In this document: positions 20,438 to 33,392 of the stretch, in pieces | Position numbering within the stretch: position 1 is the first letter of the stretch | How the letters are laid out: each line of letters starts with the position of its first letter | From: Blattamonas nauphoetae | Lineage: Eukaryota; Preaxostyla; Oxymonadida | Direction of reading: 5' to 3' | DNA: 64,000 bases | Assembly: GCA_033064195.1 (NCBI GenBank) | Contig: JARBJD010000162.1 | Span: 62,001 to 126,000 of the forward strand | Notes under the pieces: generated by a model | Database searches by the model: none | Told to the model about the DNA's origin: nothing | Seen by the model: only the letters and a program-made list of their open reading frames with translations | Made by a program: the position numbers and the translations under genes

Positions 20438-21462
20438 TCAAAGAAGAGTTACCCGCTCACGATATCCAAGGAAATCATCAAGAAGAACAGATTTAGCAGA
20501 TTCTCCAGGAGGGAGGAGGTCATCACGAAGAACTGGCTGAGCTTCATGAACTGCCGGATCAAGCGTTTCCATAAATTCATGCAATGTTGCATAATGATGA
20601 TTATTTCTCGAGGATGTTCGTCGAGGAGCCAATGTCTGTGATGGTGGAGGATATTGGAACAAGTCTGTTCCAACATCATTGTCCTTTAAAAAGTGATAGA
20701 AATCTCGAGTAAATCGATCTGCAAGAGATTGATAAACCATCGGATCGTGTTCTGTTGACCATGCCGATTCATTAGTGCGAGAGGACGCGACACCAATAAA
20801 ACCAGGTGTTTTGACCGATTGAATGAGTGATTCACCTTGACAAGTATCCACAATGAAAAGAATTCGATGAAATCGTCTTTTTTGGTGCATGAAATCGATT
20901 GCCGTTGCGAGGTCACTCCCGCTAAGTGAAGACTTGTCTCTGAACTTTATGAAATTCTCACCGCCATGTCCCGTCAAATAGATGAAGATGTTGCTCTTGT
21001 CATCCGAGAGGAGTTGTTTATTGAGAGGAGTTCCTTTTGGATGACTGCCGATCAAGAGCCTCATGAAATTGTTTTCATTGACTTCATATCCTTTGTAGTC
21101 CACTTGAATATCGGTTGGATAGAAATTTCCAAGAGTAGATTTAGAAAAATAGATGTTCGGAGAGAATGGAGTTCTGAGATTTCCTGTCGCATCATCTGAA
21201 ATCATGAGAAGGATGTGATCATCAGGGAAGCCACTCTCTTTCAATCTTCGGTAGACAGCCAGTGGATTGGAGGTATGACTAAACAAATGATCAGATTCAT
21301 TGAATGAAGAGATATTACTTGAATATTGAGGCGATACCGATAGTTAAAGAAGAAGCTTGAGGTTGAGCAGACGATAGCCCAATTATTTTCATGATTATCA
21401 AATTTCTGGTCATATGCAAATAAATGTGAACATGTAAGAACCAACAACGATGCTAGAAGCAT
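20438..21462 (-). CDS. GPI8: GPI-anchor transamidase catalytic subunit GPI8/PIG-K
   Basis: GPI8 is the caspase-like (C13) protease of the endoplasmic-reticulum GPI transamidase, which cuts the signal of a precursor and attaches the GPI anchor. The catalytic His is in YLTGHGGENF and the catalytic Cys in IVDTCQGES. Other family blocks: NNWAIVCSTSSFFFNYR, HILLMISDDA, DYKGYEVNENNFMRLLIG, LLSDDKSNIFIY. A signal peptide starts the protein (MLLASLLVLTCSHLFA). One intron, 21279-21337 (59 nt), joins FNYR to HTSNPLAVYRRLK, matching the family exactly. The frame ends GYRERVTLL with no C-terminal membrane helix, unlike human and yeast GPI8; some protist GPI8 proteins also lack it. A further 3' exon cannot be excluded, because GTAACT at the end could be a donor. 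Confidence 0.92.
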
Positions 21463-21504
21463 GGTTGCCTGGACCAGAAAAAGAAGTGGGTTATTCAGTG
21501 AATC
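21463..21504. promoter_or_regulatory. 42-bp divergent intergenic gap
   Basis: The GPI8 start (minus) and the start of the armadillo-like gene (plus) are separated by 42 bases. This must act as, or lie within, a bidirectional promoter. No core motif is assigned. Confidence 0.45.
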
Positions 21505-24500
21505 ATGACCACGAATCAAGACCTATCAGGATCTGTGAAGCTCAGCAGAGATCGTTTCAAGCCATCTGTATGTCTTTGTCATTCTAATCCACATTAATCT
21601 CCATCTCATCCATCCCAAGGATTCTCGCCCAAATACATTGTTTTCAGGGCTCCTCTCAGATCAACTCAAGATCCAATATCAAATGCTCGAATGCCTCAAC
21701 GTTATTTCTCGAGATGGCATGTTTTTTGTTTCCCTTAAAGAAGTTCATCACTCATCAATCAACCATTCCTGATTCTCAGCACCTGACAGTGTTCGACGCC
21801 AACTCATCGACAAAGACATCATCCGAGGATTGGTTTATTATACTCGATCAGTCAGTTCGATTGGGCCAAAGGTTTTTCAATCTCTTCAAAAACCATCACA
21901 CCTGTAGGTCGCTGCAAGCAAAATCCTGCGCAACTCATCGACTCGGACTCCACATCCCGAAGAAAAATCCCTGTCTCCAGCAATTCTAAATGCCTTGCTC
22001 GACATCCTCACCAATCAGCGACAGGACGAACTACTTTGTTCATACGCCATCCATGCCATGTCAACATATCTATTGTCAACACATACAGCTCAAGAAATTG
22101 TTTATGCCCTCCGATTTCCAAGCCTTCTTTTGGATGTCCTTCAACCAGAGATCCGATTCTGCATGAAACATCGAGTACGACATTCTTCGATCACGCAGGA
22201 GCAGGATCCCTCCAAACAACTATCATCTTATCTTCTGAGTTGCCAGCTCCGAGATTCCTGCCTTCTAGCGATTTATGCACTCTCCCTGACCGATAATCCA
22301 CTCTTCGATTTTCTAATGAGTGTCCTTCCTTTTGTCGAACGAATAGCAATTTGTGGAGGAGAGACAGAACAACGAGTCGACTACTTCTCCACAACTGAGA
22401 CTCATCTGATGACAATTTCCACACAACAAGCCACACCATCGTTTCCATCACCATCGCCGCTCCACCAAGGACCGTCTCGTCCTGCCCTCACGCAGAAAGA
22501 GCTTCAATCTCTCGCCTTTTCTATCATGTCGCTCTATCCAGCTCCCATTCAGCTGCCATCTCTTCCCTACTCATTCCAATTCACCGACGTTGACTTCGAA
22601 AAGGACCGAGTGTATCTTTTCCATCTTCTTCATCTTCTCAGCACCCTTTCAGGAAGCTTGCAGCACTACAACACCCGCGTCCTCTCTCGCTTCGTCGGAG
22701 GGAAGAACTTCTTCTCGTCGTCGCATGTTCAAACAGTTAACCGGAATCTTGGGGGACAGGAGTCGCAGTTGGGTGTGTGGCCACACCATGTCTACGCTCC
22801 CCATCCCCTCCACCACAACCCTCCCTTTGTCTCACAGCCGTATGCCGTCAACACCAGTCACTATCATCAATTCTTGGACAACTATATCATCTCAGCGTGT
22901 GCAGAGCTGAACTCCACAAACGATCCAGATCTTCGCCACAAGGCACTCAATAATCTGGCGACGATTTCGAGAGGCCCGAAGGAAGCGATCAAGATGCTCG
23001 TCGAACGAGACATCCTCCCTCTCCTCGTGGGCGAACTCCCCATCCAACAGCTTCGTCGTGAAAGCGAGCAAAAGATGCGAGAGATGGAGGACAGAGAACT
23101 GACCAACGAGGAGAAGAAAGAGCGGGAGTTCGAAGTTGTGAGCACACTCTCCATCTCCCTTCCGGAAGTGGTTCTCAACTCGATCTGCGAAGCCTTTGAG
23201 AACATCCTCTACGCGGGTGCTCGTGAAGCAAACGTTATGGGACCGAATATCTACCTCACAAAGTTCATGTCAACCAACAACGACGTCATCGGCCTGCTTG
23301 TCGAGACGTTCTACTCTCTCATGCCGAAGGGGAGCATGAAGAACTTGGAACGAAAGCGGGGCAAGATGGGATCATTCCCAATTGCTGTGAGGAGTTTGGC
23401 GATTGCGACAGCGTGCTTGATGAAGGGTGAAGTGATTGGGAACGATGGGAACGGGATCATCATCGTTCTGAAGGAGATGACGAAGTCGAACGACACAGAA
23501 ACCAAAACGAGGGCACTCTGGTCGATCGCCTGCATCGCCGAAAACAAACTCAACTTTGACCAACTTTGGAAAGACGGGGTCATCCCTCAGGTCATTTCAA
23601 TCGCCTCGTCTGCCCTTTTTCGTTTCATTTTCCAGATCTCCCGACAAGGAATTAGCACTCGCTGCAGTTTATGTCTTGTGGCATCTCTCAAACGGCCCAG
23701 CATCTCAAACACGACTTCTTGTGAGTGGAAACTGCATCCCTCCTCTTCGGCAGATAGTGACAGCACTGCCTCCTCTGCAGCATCTCTACGCCTGCCCGCC
23801 TGTCTTCCCCAAGGTCGTCCAGCAGACTCCGCTGACCAAAGGACAGAAGCCAGCGTCAACAACAACGCAGATTGGATGTGGATTGTATTCGATTCTGGTT
23901 GTAAAGAATCTGGTGCGAGACAATCCAGACAGCATCCAGCCCATCCTCGACTCAGGAATGGTGCAGAAGATCATTCGCTTCATTGTTGGGGAGAAGGCAT
24001 TCGCTTCTGGAAGCGGCATTGATATGAATTTCTCAGGAAGTGTGATTCCCTTACTGTTCATTTCTTCATCCATCCTTTTTCTTTGTCCAGTTGAGGGCCT
24101 GTTCAACGATCCTCTCAGCATTCGAATGGGTTGTTTACACACTGTCTGTCTGCTGCTCCAAGGCAACAAGCGTCAGATTAAGCAGATGGTGGAATGGAAT
24201 GTCCTCCGCCCACTCTGCGCGATCCTGTCTGCGTCTGCGGCACTTGCAGCAACGGCCTTCATGAAGACGAAGGAAGACGAAGACGGAGGCAAGTTGGAAA
24301 CAAGACCTCTTCTCGCTTCGCAGGAAAAGGAGTCGACATCATCGTTTGCAGTGGCACTGAAGACCAAATTGTTCGGAAACAAAGAAAACAAGAAGAGCGA
24401 AGAAAGCGTCTCGATGAGTGCGCTGATGGCTGTTGAGATCATTCTGAGCACGTTCTCAAAAGGCGCTAGCGAAGGCGAGCAGAAAGAGGACGGGCTAGTT

Positions 24501-24659
24501 TTCGTGCTGGACACAACGAGAGTGTTGGACAAGTGGATTGAACCGAAAGTGGAGGAATGCCGACTGAGGGACATCGCTTTGACACTTCCACATCATTCGT
24601 GTCCAACGGTGTCCAACAGAGCCTCGCGTCTTTGTGCGACATACTTTCCATTCACATAA
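21505..24659 (+). CDS. Large armadillo/HEAT-like helical repeat protein
   Basis: The deduced protein (about 990 aa) is almost entirely helical repeats of armadillo character: LNNLATISRGPKEAIKMLV, ALWSIACIAENKLNF, LALAAVYVLWHLSNGP, GLYSILVVKNLVRDNPDS. Proposed exons start with MTTNQDLSGS at 21505, then DSRPNTLF near 21617, a join giving GIVRRQLIDKDIIRG near 21790, VAASKILRN near 21907 and the long exon. An intron near 23590-23652 shifts frame to give GVIPQELALAAV, and a 51-nt in-frame intron near 24041-24091 is likely. The family is not clear: it may be an importin/ARM-type scaffold, but the NLS-binding Trp/Asn ladder is not evident. It is head to head with GPI8. Confidence 0.65.
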
Positions 24660-24784
24660 AACTTCGCTTTGCGACTTTTATCAAGAGAAATTTTGAGGTA
24701 AGTGAGAAGTTGTGATGTCTAATCTGTTTGTTGTGGATTTGATCTATTCAACCAGACTTATCACAAACATTCAATCATCGTGGA

Positions 24785-26630
24785 ATGTCATTACCTGACT
24801 GTAAGCCTTTTCATATGAATTTCATCAGCAGGAAACGAAAGAGCAGAATCTCGTCTCCACTTATTTGGAAATGACGCAGATGCTCCAGAACAGAATCTTC
24901 CATCCGTTCCAAGATCATCTAAGATCTCGTTGAGATCAAGTAAGAGAAGTGACATTCAGCCAACAACAGAATCGACACAACCACTCAGTGTTTGCTCGTC
25001 ATCTCATCGATCTTTCAGAGTGACCATCATGAAGATATTGCTCGTTTAATCCAACAACTCCACAGCTCCAATCAAGACGAGGTCAATTCTGCGATTGAAC
25101 AACTCAGATTACTCTCAAAACAGACAAGTATCCTTTGTTAATCTCCTCACCTGAGAAAGAGAATGAATCTCTCCGTCATTCAGTGATTATTAATAATGGT
25201 GTTGATATTCTTGTTGCACTGATGAAAACCTCGAAAGATTCAATCACAATTGTATCTTATATTCTCTTGTTCTCCCTTCAGGCCCAAATCGTCGAAATCC
25301 TTTTGAATTGCACAGCTATCGATGACCCTATTGGATCTCACTCGGTTGCATATAGTGGCTTTTTAGACTGTCTTGACGATCTTATCAGAATTGACGACGC
25401 TGTTGTATCATCAAATGTTTTCGTTCTTCTCTCCTTACAGACACCTCTTCAGGTTGTTTGGTGTTTAGCCAACATTGCGTCAGAGAGTGACATTCTTCGT
25501 CGTCACCTCCTCACATTCGATAATGTCCTTCTGATCACACAACAGTTCCTCAGAATGGATAGTGATCTCCTCCCAATAACTTTGTTCTTTTATCGAAATT
25601 TTACAATTGGCCTGCCATCTGAACGAAAATTTGATTCTATCTATCCGATGCTCGTCTCAGTGTTTTGCCATCTGACTGATCCAGAAATATGTGTCCAAGT
25701 CGCATCAAATCCCCTCGCCACAAAGCGAAATGTACTGAAGGACGTCATCTTAGCGATTGCTAATTTGACGGGGACGCTAATCTCTCGAACATTGGTGGTT
25801 ACAACACCAGAAGTGATGAACGCCTGCAAATCAGTGTTGACCAACGCACTGTTCCAAGGAAGTATTGTTGTTCTGCTGTCGTTTTTACCTCGTCCCATCA
25901 TATTGGATATTGAGGATGTAACTGTACCGACCCTATATGTCAAGGTATCTCATTCTTTCCCGACCATCTCCATCTCATCCAGGCACTAATGGAATCTCAA
26001 GTATTTCAACGAGTCTTCCACATGTGCGAGAATCATATAAGCGTATTCCTTCGTTCTGTGGATAGTGGGGTATACATAGCCCCAAACACTCAAGATATCC
26101 ACCACCAAAAAATTGCGCTTTGCCTCATGTTCTTAGCGGAGGTTATCTGGATCTCAGAGAACGCAGCCTTTGATGTGATAAATTCTGATCTTTTAGCAAG
26201 TCTCCTCGCTTTCTTTCCTTTCTCCACCTCGCAGGAGAAGGAAGGCATGTTCAATCTCATCAAAGCGTTCAGCAACAACTATCCAGACGTTATCGAAGCA
26301 ATGATTCAGGTCGCTAATGTTGGTTTGCTCATTGTCAAGCTGTTAGAACATTTTGGAGGGCACAAACAAGAACTCGAAATATTGCAGATGATCCAACGGA
26401 TAATGGACAAATTGCAGGAATATGATCTTTCAGAACACGTAGAAGACGAAAGTTCGCCCAAGGGTGATGAACTTGGCCTTCTTTACAAGCAATTTGTTGA
26501 AGCAGGACTCTTCCCACTGTTAGACAATATAGCAACACAATCAAAGAATACAGGGACCAGAGGAGTCGCAACGATTGTGACCCTAATGTGGGCGGAATGG
26601 AGAAACGAGCAGGAAATCAATTTTGGATAG
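24785..26630 (+). CDS. Divergent importin-alpha-like armadillo protein
   Basis: Armadillo repeats in importin-alpha arrangement: NNGVDILVALMKTSKDSI, QIVEILLNCTAIDDP, LQVVWCLANIASESDILR, VILAIANLTG, ALCLMFLAEVIWISENAAF. Like importin alpha, the segment before the repeats is charged and Ser-rich (NERAESRLHLFGND, SLRSSKRSDIQPTT), but no classical importin-beta-binding domain is clear. The 5' exon-intron structure is uncertain: MSLPD at 24785 splices near 24800, and the join to SDHHEDIARLIQQL near 25019 could not be fixed in phase without assuming an intron from about 24904. Introns near 25125, 25250-25280, 25415-25440 and 25945-25985 are inferred. The C-terminus ends NEQEINFG. It may be a paralogue of the gene at 5449 or a distinct ARM scaffold. 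Confidence 0.65.
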
Positions 26631-27030
26631 AGAACAATTCAGCTTCTTCTCCATCTCAACTTTTTTCACTTCAGCAGAGCGAAAAACAGCTTCTCCTCTC
26701 ACCCTCACCACTCCATCCTCCTCTTCTCTCTCCATCGAGTCGTCCACAAACAATCTCGCTTTGGTTGGTTGCATCACTTCCACCTCCAACTCTCACACGC
26801 CAACTTCTAAATTCCCTCCGAAATGGCCTTCACTTCAAATCGTGATTGTCACTTTGTCAAAATAGTCAGTCTCCTGACTCCTTTTCTATCCAACCACGAT
26901 ACTGATTGTGTTTGCTTACTCTGTTTGACGCGAACAGTTTTGGTTGGAGTTTCGTTGTGAATGTGAGTGTTTCCAACATAATAATTTGAAAATTCTCGTC
27001 TTCTTTACTAGAAAGAACCTTTTCAAAAAA
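26631..27030. other. Intergenic region, 400 bp, no supported gene
   Basis: A C/T-rich stretch, 26640-26860, gives Ser/Thr/Pro-rich open frames of 80-85 codons on the plus strand. They lack motifs, overlap each other and look like low-complexity chance frames, although one could be a short 3' exon of the armadillo gene. The remainder is AT-rich and leads into the PTEN start. Confidence 0.4.
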
Positions 27031-30000
27031 ATGGCGACTTCCGAGATCCCTGCTCTCCCATCAAAAACGTATAGGAAGTGGATAGTTCTGAAAGTCTGTC
27101 ACAGTTTCTCGAACTTGAGAATCACCCATCATTCAACTTTTTTATCAGATTTCCTTCATCCCGCTGTAGAACTCACTTCTGAGCATGTCCATGTTCAACG
27201 CAATCCGACGACAAGTGTCTGGAAAGCGCATTAGATATCAAAAAGATGGATATGACTTAGATTTGACCTATATCACACCTCAACTCATCGGTATGCGATG
27301 GAGGGTGCGTCACGATACAAATCTTTCCATCAACGTTTATCATCACTTTTCTTTCAGAAATTTGAATATATTTGTTGACTTGAGTCCGATACATCCCACC
27401 TTTTTCACATTCATCATCTGATTCACATTTCTCCTCAAACAATCTCATATCCATCTCAATTCAGCAATGGGTCTTCCTTCAGAAGGTTTCTCAAGCGTCT
27501 ATCGAAACAATGTTGATGATGTTGCACGGTTCTTCGAATCAAAACATCAAGGCCATTACCTCATCCTTAACTTGGCAGAAATAAAGTACGATTATAGGAA
27601 ATTCCAAGGTCAAGTTAAAGAATTTGGATTCCCTGATCATCATCCACCTCAACTTCATCAACTGTTCGAAGCATGTCGATTTATGAAGGAATACCTCGAC
27701 TCGAATCAGAAGAATGTCATCGCTGTCCATTGCAAGGTATTAATCATTCTTTTCTCCATTCCCTCTTTTTTTCTCTTTCTATTTCGATTTTCTCCATCTC
27801 ATACGTTTTTTCTCTGCCACTTCCCAAAGGCTGGGAAAGGAAGAACAGGAGTTGTTATTTCTTGTTACTTCCAATACATCGGTCAATATCGAACAGCTAT
27901 AGAAGCAATGGACTTCTTTGCCATGCAGCGCGCTCATGATATTCGTGGAGGTGTTGCGGTCCCTTCTCAAAGACGTTACGTTCACTATTTTAATGAAATT
28001 CTCTATCGAAGGATATACCCAATTCAAGTCCCTATGAAAGTGTGATTCAGTGCTATTGCATTTCTCTGTTCTTCCTCATTACCTTTTCCACTCATCGTCA
28101 TCTTTCAAACATTTTTCTTCTTATCTCCTGAAGATCCGATACTTCGAATTCTCAGAAACTCCAAATGCAAACAGAGAAGGAGGAATTTATCCTGTCTTGA
28201 CAATTTCATGCAATGGAAAGCTCATCTATCACTCACTATTCTCGTCACCAACAACTTTCCGATTATTGACTGCAGAGCAGTTAGATGAATTACTTTCTCC
28301 GGATTCACTCTCACTTCCTCTTTTTTATCACTCGGGAAGACGATCCACTCGAATTCCATGCAATTGTGTTGTTTCTGGAGATGTTCTCATCACATTCTTT
28401 CATATGACGGGATTATCACGTCACCAAATTCAGCAATATCTCAATGAAATGCAATATTCCACTCATCTCCCAGTTCCGCCTCATTCAGATCTGATAAAGC
28501 TCTGGAGGATTGGTTTTAATACAACTATGCATCAGGACAATACTTGCCTGGACTACAGTGCCGAAGAACTTGATGGACCAAAACATGTCGTATTTTCAGA
28601 AAAAGAAGGCAGTGGTAAGAAAAGAAACCCGAATAGAGGTGATGAAAGATTCTCACTTCGAATCCAACTAGGAAAAGCTACAGCCCGTGAAAGAGAAATA
28701 CTCCCACGGAAGAGAATTGAATGGGATGTATGTCTTCCTTCTCTTTTTGATGTACCTTGTTTTGTAGAGTCTTTTACCTCCGATCCCATCGACCACAGAT
28801 GATCTCACTCACAAGCCCCAACACTTTCTTCTCGCACGCACAATTCAGAAACAATCCAAACACACTTCTGTTTCTCCTCATGTAAAACTAAAAAGTCCTC
28901 AATTGAAACCGCAATCCACGATCAGTTTCTATCCTCCCCTCTCTCCATCACAAGACACTCTCTTTTCTTCTATTCCCACATTTTCGTATTCATTCACACA
29001 TCCATCGCGTATTTCTTGTTTCGCACGATCAGGAAATTTCGTAGCTGCTGGGAGTGAAGGTTCATCAATCATCATCTTCAACCAGAAGAACGATGAAATT
29101 ATTGGCAAACCTCGCGCTCTTAAATCCTTATGTGTTGACAATGATCTATATAAGCCAACACAAGCGGATAAAACCTTGAAAAACTCTGGAAAATCTTCAA
29201 CGAACAAAATCAGACAGTCACCACCTCCAACTGGACAGAAAAATCGATCGTCTTCGCCTTTTGGACTATTTCATGCACAAGCATCTCTTTTCACATCAGA
29301 CGGAGCACCAGTTCGATCAATATGCTTTAAATCAAAGACAGTTCAAAATCCCGAAGATGGCTTCGAACCAGCAGAGGGCGGTGCAAATTATCAAAACATT
29401 CAGTCATCCTCTCCAACCTCCTCTTGGAATAATCATGTCATATCGTCTCCTGAACTGCCAAAGATGTCAACCCCCAACATGTCATCATTACTCGCCACCC
29501 CACCGTCACTCGACTCAGAACACCAAAGATCCGACACACCCGATGACTTTCGGAGCTCATCATTTGGGATCGTCCCGTGTCCCCCTCCATCCCAATCTCC
29601 GCTTCAGTGGATTCATTTCCCACCCGTCGACACACTTCCAGAACTCCTCATTGTCGGAACCGAAATGGGGCATGCTGACATCTTCCTCATGGTTTACCCG
29701 GTTTCTAGTCCCCCGAAAAGCTCATTTTCTCAGCTCTCTTCGCCAACATCTTCTCCGGCATCGACCTGCAGTGACAGATTTGTCACTCCCTCTCCTTTCC
29801 ACACCCCTCACATTCTGCATCTTCGAACCATCGATGTGTGTTCTCCTTCACTTTCTCTGATTTCGCTGTTCCCGTGGTCTCCTCGAATCGACGGGATCCT
29901 CGGAGGCAGCGAGAATGGCACACTATTTCGACTCAACACTGAAACATTCAGAATGCAAACAATCGCGCAACTGAACACGAACTTAAATGTTCTTGTTCCC

Positions 30001-33000
30001 TCCGAACACAAATTCCATCTTCCCAAGAACGATCGTCTCCCGTCCCAGTCATCTCTCTCTTCCAATCGAAATTCGCTGGACTTGGATCACACCTCCTCCA
30101 CATCCACGATCGAATCAGTCAAAAGGAAGCCTCGTGATGAGTCCACAACATCCAGACACCATTCAGCTCTTTCTTTCGACTCGACAATCAGTCGTCCAAC
30201 ACAGAGCACGACGCCACGCACAGCTCCCATCCCTCCTCCCATCTCCACTGAAGGCACGTCTCCCGAGCAACTCAATCAGATGATTTTGAATGGAACGAGT
30301 GGTCACGCGTCACCGATCGATTCGGACTTTCAGAACAGCCCGGCCAGTCCAGACGGAGGAGCTACGCGAGGCAGAACGCGAGTCATGTTCACATCAGCCT
30401 CATCTCCAGACACTCCTCCTTTCGTCTTCTCAAACACCATCACCCCGAACTTGCCGGAAGTAGAAACAGTTCAAACTGTGAGCGATAATGTTGGCGATGT
30501 TGTGTGGAGAGGGACAGACTATCCTTCACCGCTACATGCCAGCTCAACTTCGGCTGATGAGAAAAGAGCCGCCCACGAAGTTGAACATCCCTTTAACACG
30601 GTTGTTCAACCACACAACAGAAGAACAGAAGCACCCCAATCGAGACAAGATTTAGAATTGGATGGAATGACCAAAGAGAATCGACGTGTGTCGAGGAGAT
30701 TGGAAAAAGGATTGGACAAACGAAGCGAAAACGGAGAGGTTGAACCACAAGATGTTCTCCCATCTGTCTCAGGGCAAAGTCAACCACCCAGCATTCATCT
30801 ATCAACAAGAACAGAGACAGACGTTGTGGGAGGAGGATCAAGCGACTCTGACGACGAATGCAGCACAACCGATGACTGGTTCTCTGATGATGACACGACT
30901 CAACCTGCTGAGGATGAAGGAAAGAGTGATGAAAATCCATTTTATCCAAGTTTGCTTCCTGTCCCACCGCAAGACAGCTCCCCACAGCAGAGTCAAGAGG
31001 GGAGCCAGTCTGAAGAGGAGGAGGAAGATGAAGAAGAAACCAGCGACTCCGACGAAATCAACAATCTTGTCAGAAACCTCCAGGAAGCATCGCACGAACT
31101 GAAACGAGCCAAAACTGAGAAGGACAGAAGGAAACGAGAAAAACAGAAGAAAGACGGAATGCGTGCCTTATTCGTGTGGGAACTGAAGCGAGTGTCATCT
31201 CGATCAGAGCTCCGACACATAAGTCAAGCTGCTCAAAGCACAGGATCAGACAAATCAAAAGAGACAGACTCACTCAACTCGGCAAAACCAGAAAATGTTC
31301 CGAAATGGATTCCGTCATTCACAACCCCTGCTCCGACCGTCCTCTCAAACACATACGTCCAATCCAACGAAATCGGACAAGAAGAGAATAACACAGAGCC
31401 AGTGTTTGGAGAATGGGGATCGCTTCTGGCAGGGAACAGCGATGGAACCATCAGCGTCGTCAACAATCTGAAGGACGCCAAGCGGTCGTCGCAGAGATTT
31501 GATAAACCGTTTCCGAAAACCGACCTTGTCGATGTCAATTCGAAGGAGCTGACAGAAGCACAGTCTATTGTGGCAATTGCTGTGTCTCCGTCTTTCCGTG
31601 TTCCTTCGGGCGTCTCCAAGTTGAGAATGAGCTCAATCCATCCTCCTGTTCCACCACCAGCCAACTCTGATCGAGTTTCGTCTGACATTTCGTTTGTGCC
31701 AAAAGAGACTGCTGCTCAGAATGAAGAAGGATGCGTTGTCGCTGTTGCACTAAGCAATGGGACCATCCTTCTGCTGGACGCTGAATTTGGAGTGATCGAA
31801 CGGGAGCAGTTGCATACCACACGAGTGACAGATCTATTCTGGCTGAAAGACAAGCCCAACCAACAACACAACGACACCTCTGAAGACAGTGATGAAGAAT
31901 CGAGCCTTTTCTTGCTGAGTGTTGGAGAACCATGCGAAGAACACGACGGTCAGATGATTTTATGGGCTCTCCATCTTCCTTGGAGCACGAAGCCGTCCAA
32001 AGAAGAGACTGTGAAGGCCGAGGAAGGTAACCAGGAGTTCAGTCCAGATGCATCTCTGAAGTCACACATGGACGCTACACAACAACACACTGAAGTCGAA
32101 GATGTTTGCACGGCCTCTGATGATGTTCAGCCGTCTGTTGTTCAAACTGGGTGTGAAGAGAGCGAAATCAAGCCGTGTATCGATCAATCTGAATGTAGCA
32201 AAAACGAAGACAACCAAGAATCGAACATCCAACTCCCGAGTGAGGAAGAACTCAATCCCTCAAATCACGAAAACAAAATCTCCGACAAGATTCCTGACAT
32301 ATCCAACACTGATTCATCATTGATCACACCTCAACCATCCACCACATCACTCTCACATCCTCTCCCGCCACCATCCCTCGCCCCATCTCCACCCGCCCCT
32401 GCGATCACACTTGTCCCACTTTGTTCCTTCCCTCTCGCCAGCACAACTCGAGGTGTTTGGGACAATCTTTTGTTTGTGGGATCGTCCGATGGAAAAGTGA
32501 GTGTGTATGACCTCGCTGGGATCGGACGACGAATGCAGAAGATCGTCCAAAACGATCAACGAGAGCGGAAACTTGCCGAACAAAAGGAGAGAGAAACAGC
32601 AGAAAACGAGAAACAGGCCATTCGGAAGTCAACGTCAGCTTCTTTGCACACTGGGACCCTTCCGATCCCTCCGTCTTCCATCTTTCCATCGTCCCTGACG
32701 GACACTCCGTCGATACTATCAATCCCATCGTTCTCATCGCTCCAGTCGCCTCCAGCTCAGATCCCCTCCCACTCTAATTCTTCCTCCATGTTTCCGCCTT
32801 TTGTTTCGAGTCAAGATCAACAACAATCATCATCTCAGCACCAATCACCTCGGTCTCGATCTCGCTCTCATTCTTCACCTCCAACCCCACACTCCCCCAA
32901 ATCGTCTCTACCAAGCCCCTCTCTCCAAGCCTCCTCCCACAATGCCCCAGACAATGCACTCACTACTGATTCACATCCACCTTTTTCTTCATTACACTCT

Positions 33001-33141
33001 CATCAAGTTTCAATCTCACCACAATCTTCAACAGCCTCTCTCCCTCCTCCACAACCTCCACCATCTCACTCGGCAACACAATCAGCACATGGATTCATCT
33101 CTGTGATCGTTCCTCCGTCACAGCCTGATCGAGATGGTTGA
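27031..33141 (+). CDS. PTEN-type lipid phosphatase fused to a beta-propeller (WD40-like) C-terminal half
   Basis: The N-terminal 400 residues are PTEN, which removes the 3-phosphate of PtdIns(3,4,5)P3: a basic membrane-binding motif (KRIRYQKDGYDLDLTY), YRNNVDDVARFFESKH, WPD-type loop PDHHPPQ, signature HCKAGKGRTG, PSQRRYVHYF, then a C2 domain (KIRYFEFSETPN, GDVLITFFHMTGL). Introns: a likely one near 27081-27166, 27291-27464, one inside the signature near 27736-27829, one near 28039-28132, and one near 28729-28768. The last joins EWD in phase to SLLPPIPSTTDD, and the frame then stays open to 33141. That 1,450-residue extension contains propeller-like strands (GNFVAAGSEGSSIIIFNQ, GSLLAGNSDGTISVVNN, LLFVGSSDGKVSVYDLAG) separated by long Ser/Pro-rich linkers, with no ATG within about 500 bp of its start. 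Confidence 0.8.
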
Positions 33142-33392
33142 AAAGAATGAGCTGGGATGAGTAAGTTTCCCCTGATTTTGTATTATCTTTTCTGTAGCCA
33201 CTGTCAATGGCTTTTTTTTCTGAGATATTCATTCTTATCTTCATTTCTTCGGTACCATCATCTAAATCGATATCTATGAATCTAAAAATTTGATAGTACG
33301 TCCTTTTCTGGGCCATTCCAAGCATTTCAGTGTCGAGACCCAGAACTGAATTTTCTGGCAAAATCCCCTTTTTCCTCTCCGATCACCAAAAC

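Noticed and set aside
23590-24022. Continuation of the armadillo frame to 24022 with Ser/Gln-rich, His-rich translation
   Set aside because: The translation changes to non-protein-like sequence after 23590, while the next frame carries clear armadillo helices; an intron is the better explanation.
26588-26865. Overlapping Ser/Thr/Pro-rich frames downstream of the armadillo gene
   Set aside because: Low complexity, mutually overlapping, no motif; C/T-rich DNA gives such frames by chance.
28903-33141. The propeller protein as a gene separate from PTEN
   Set aside because: No in-frame ATG lies near its start, and the PTEN exon joins it in phase through a canonical intron. Kept as a fusion, with RNA evidence needed.
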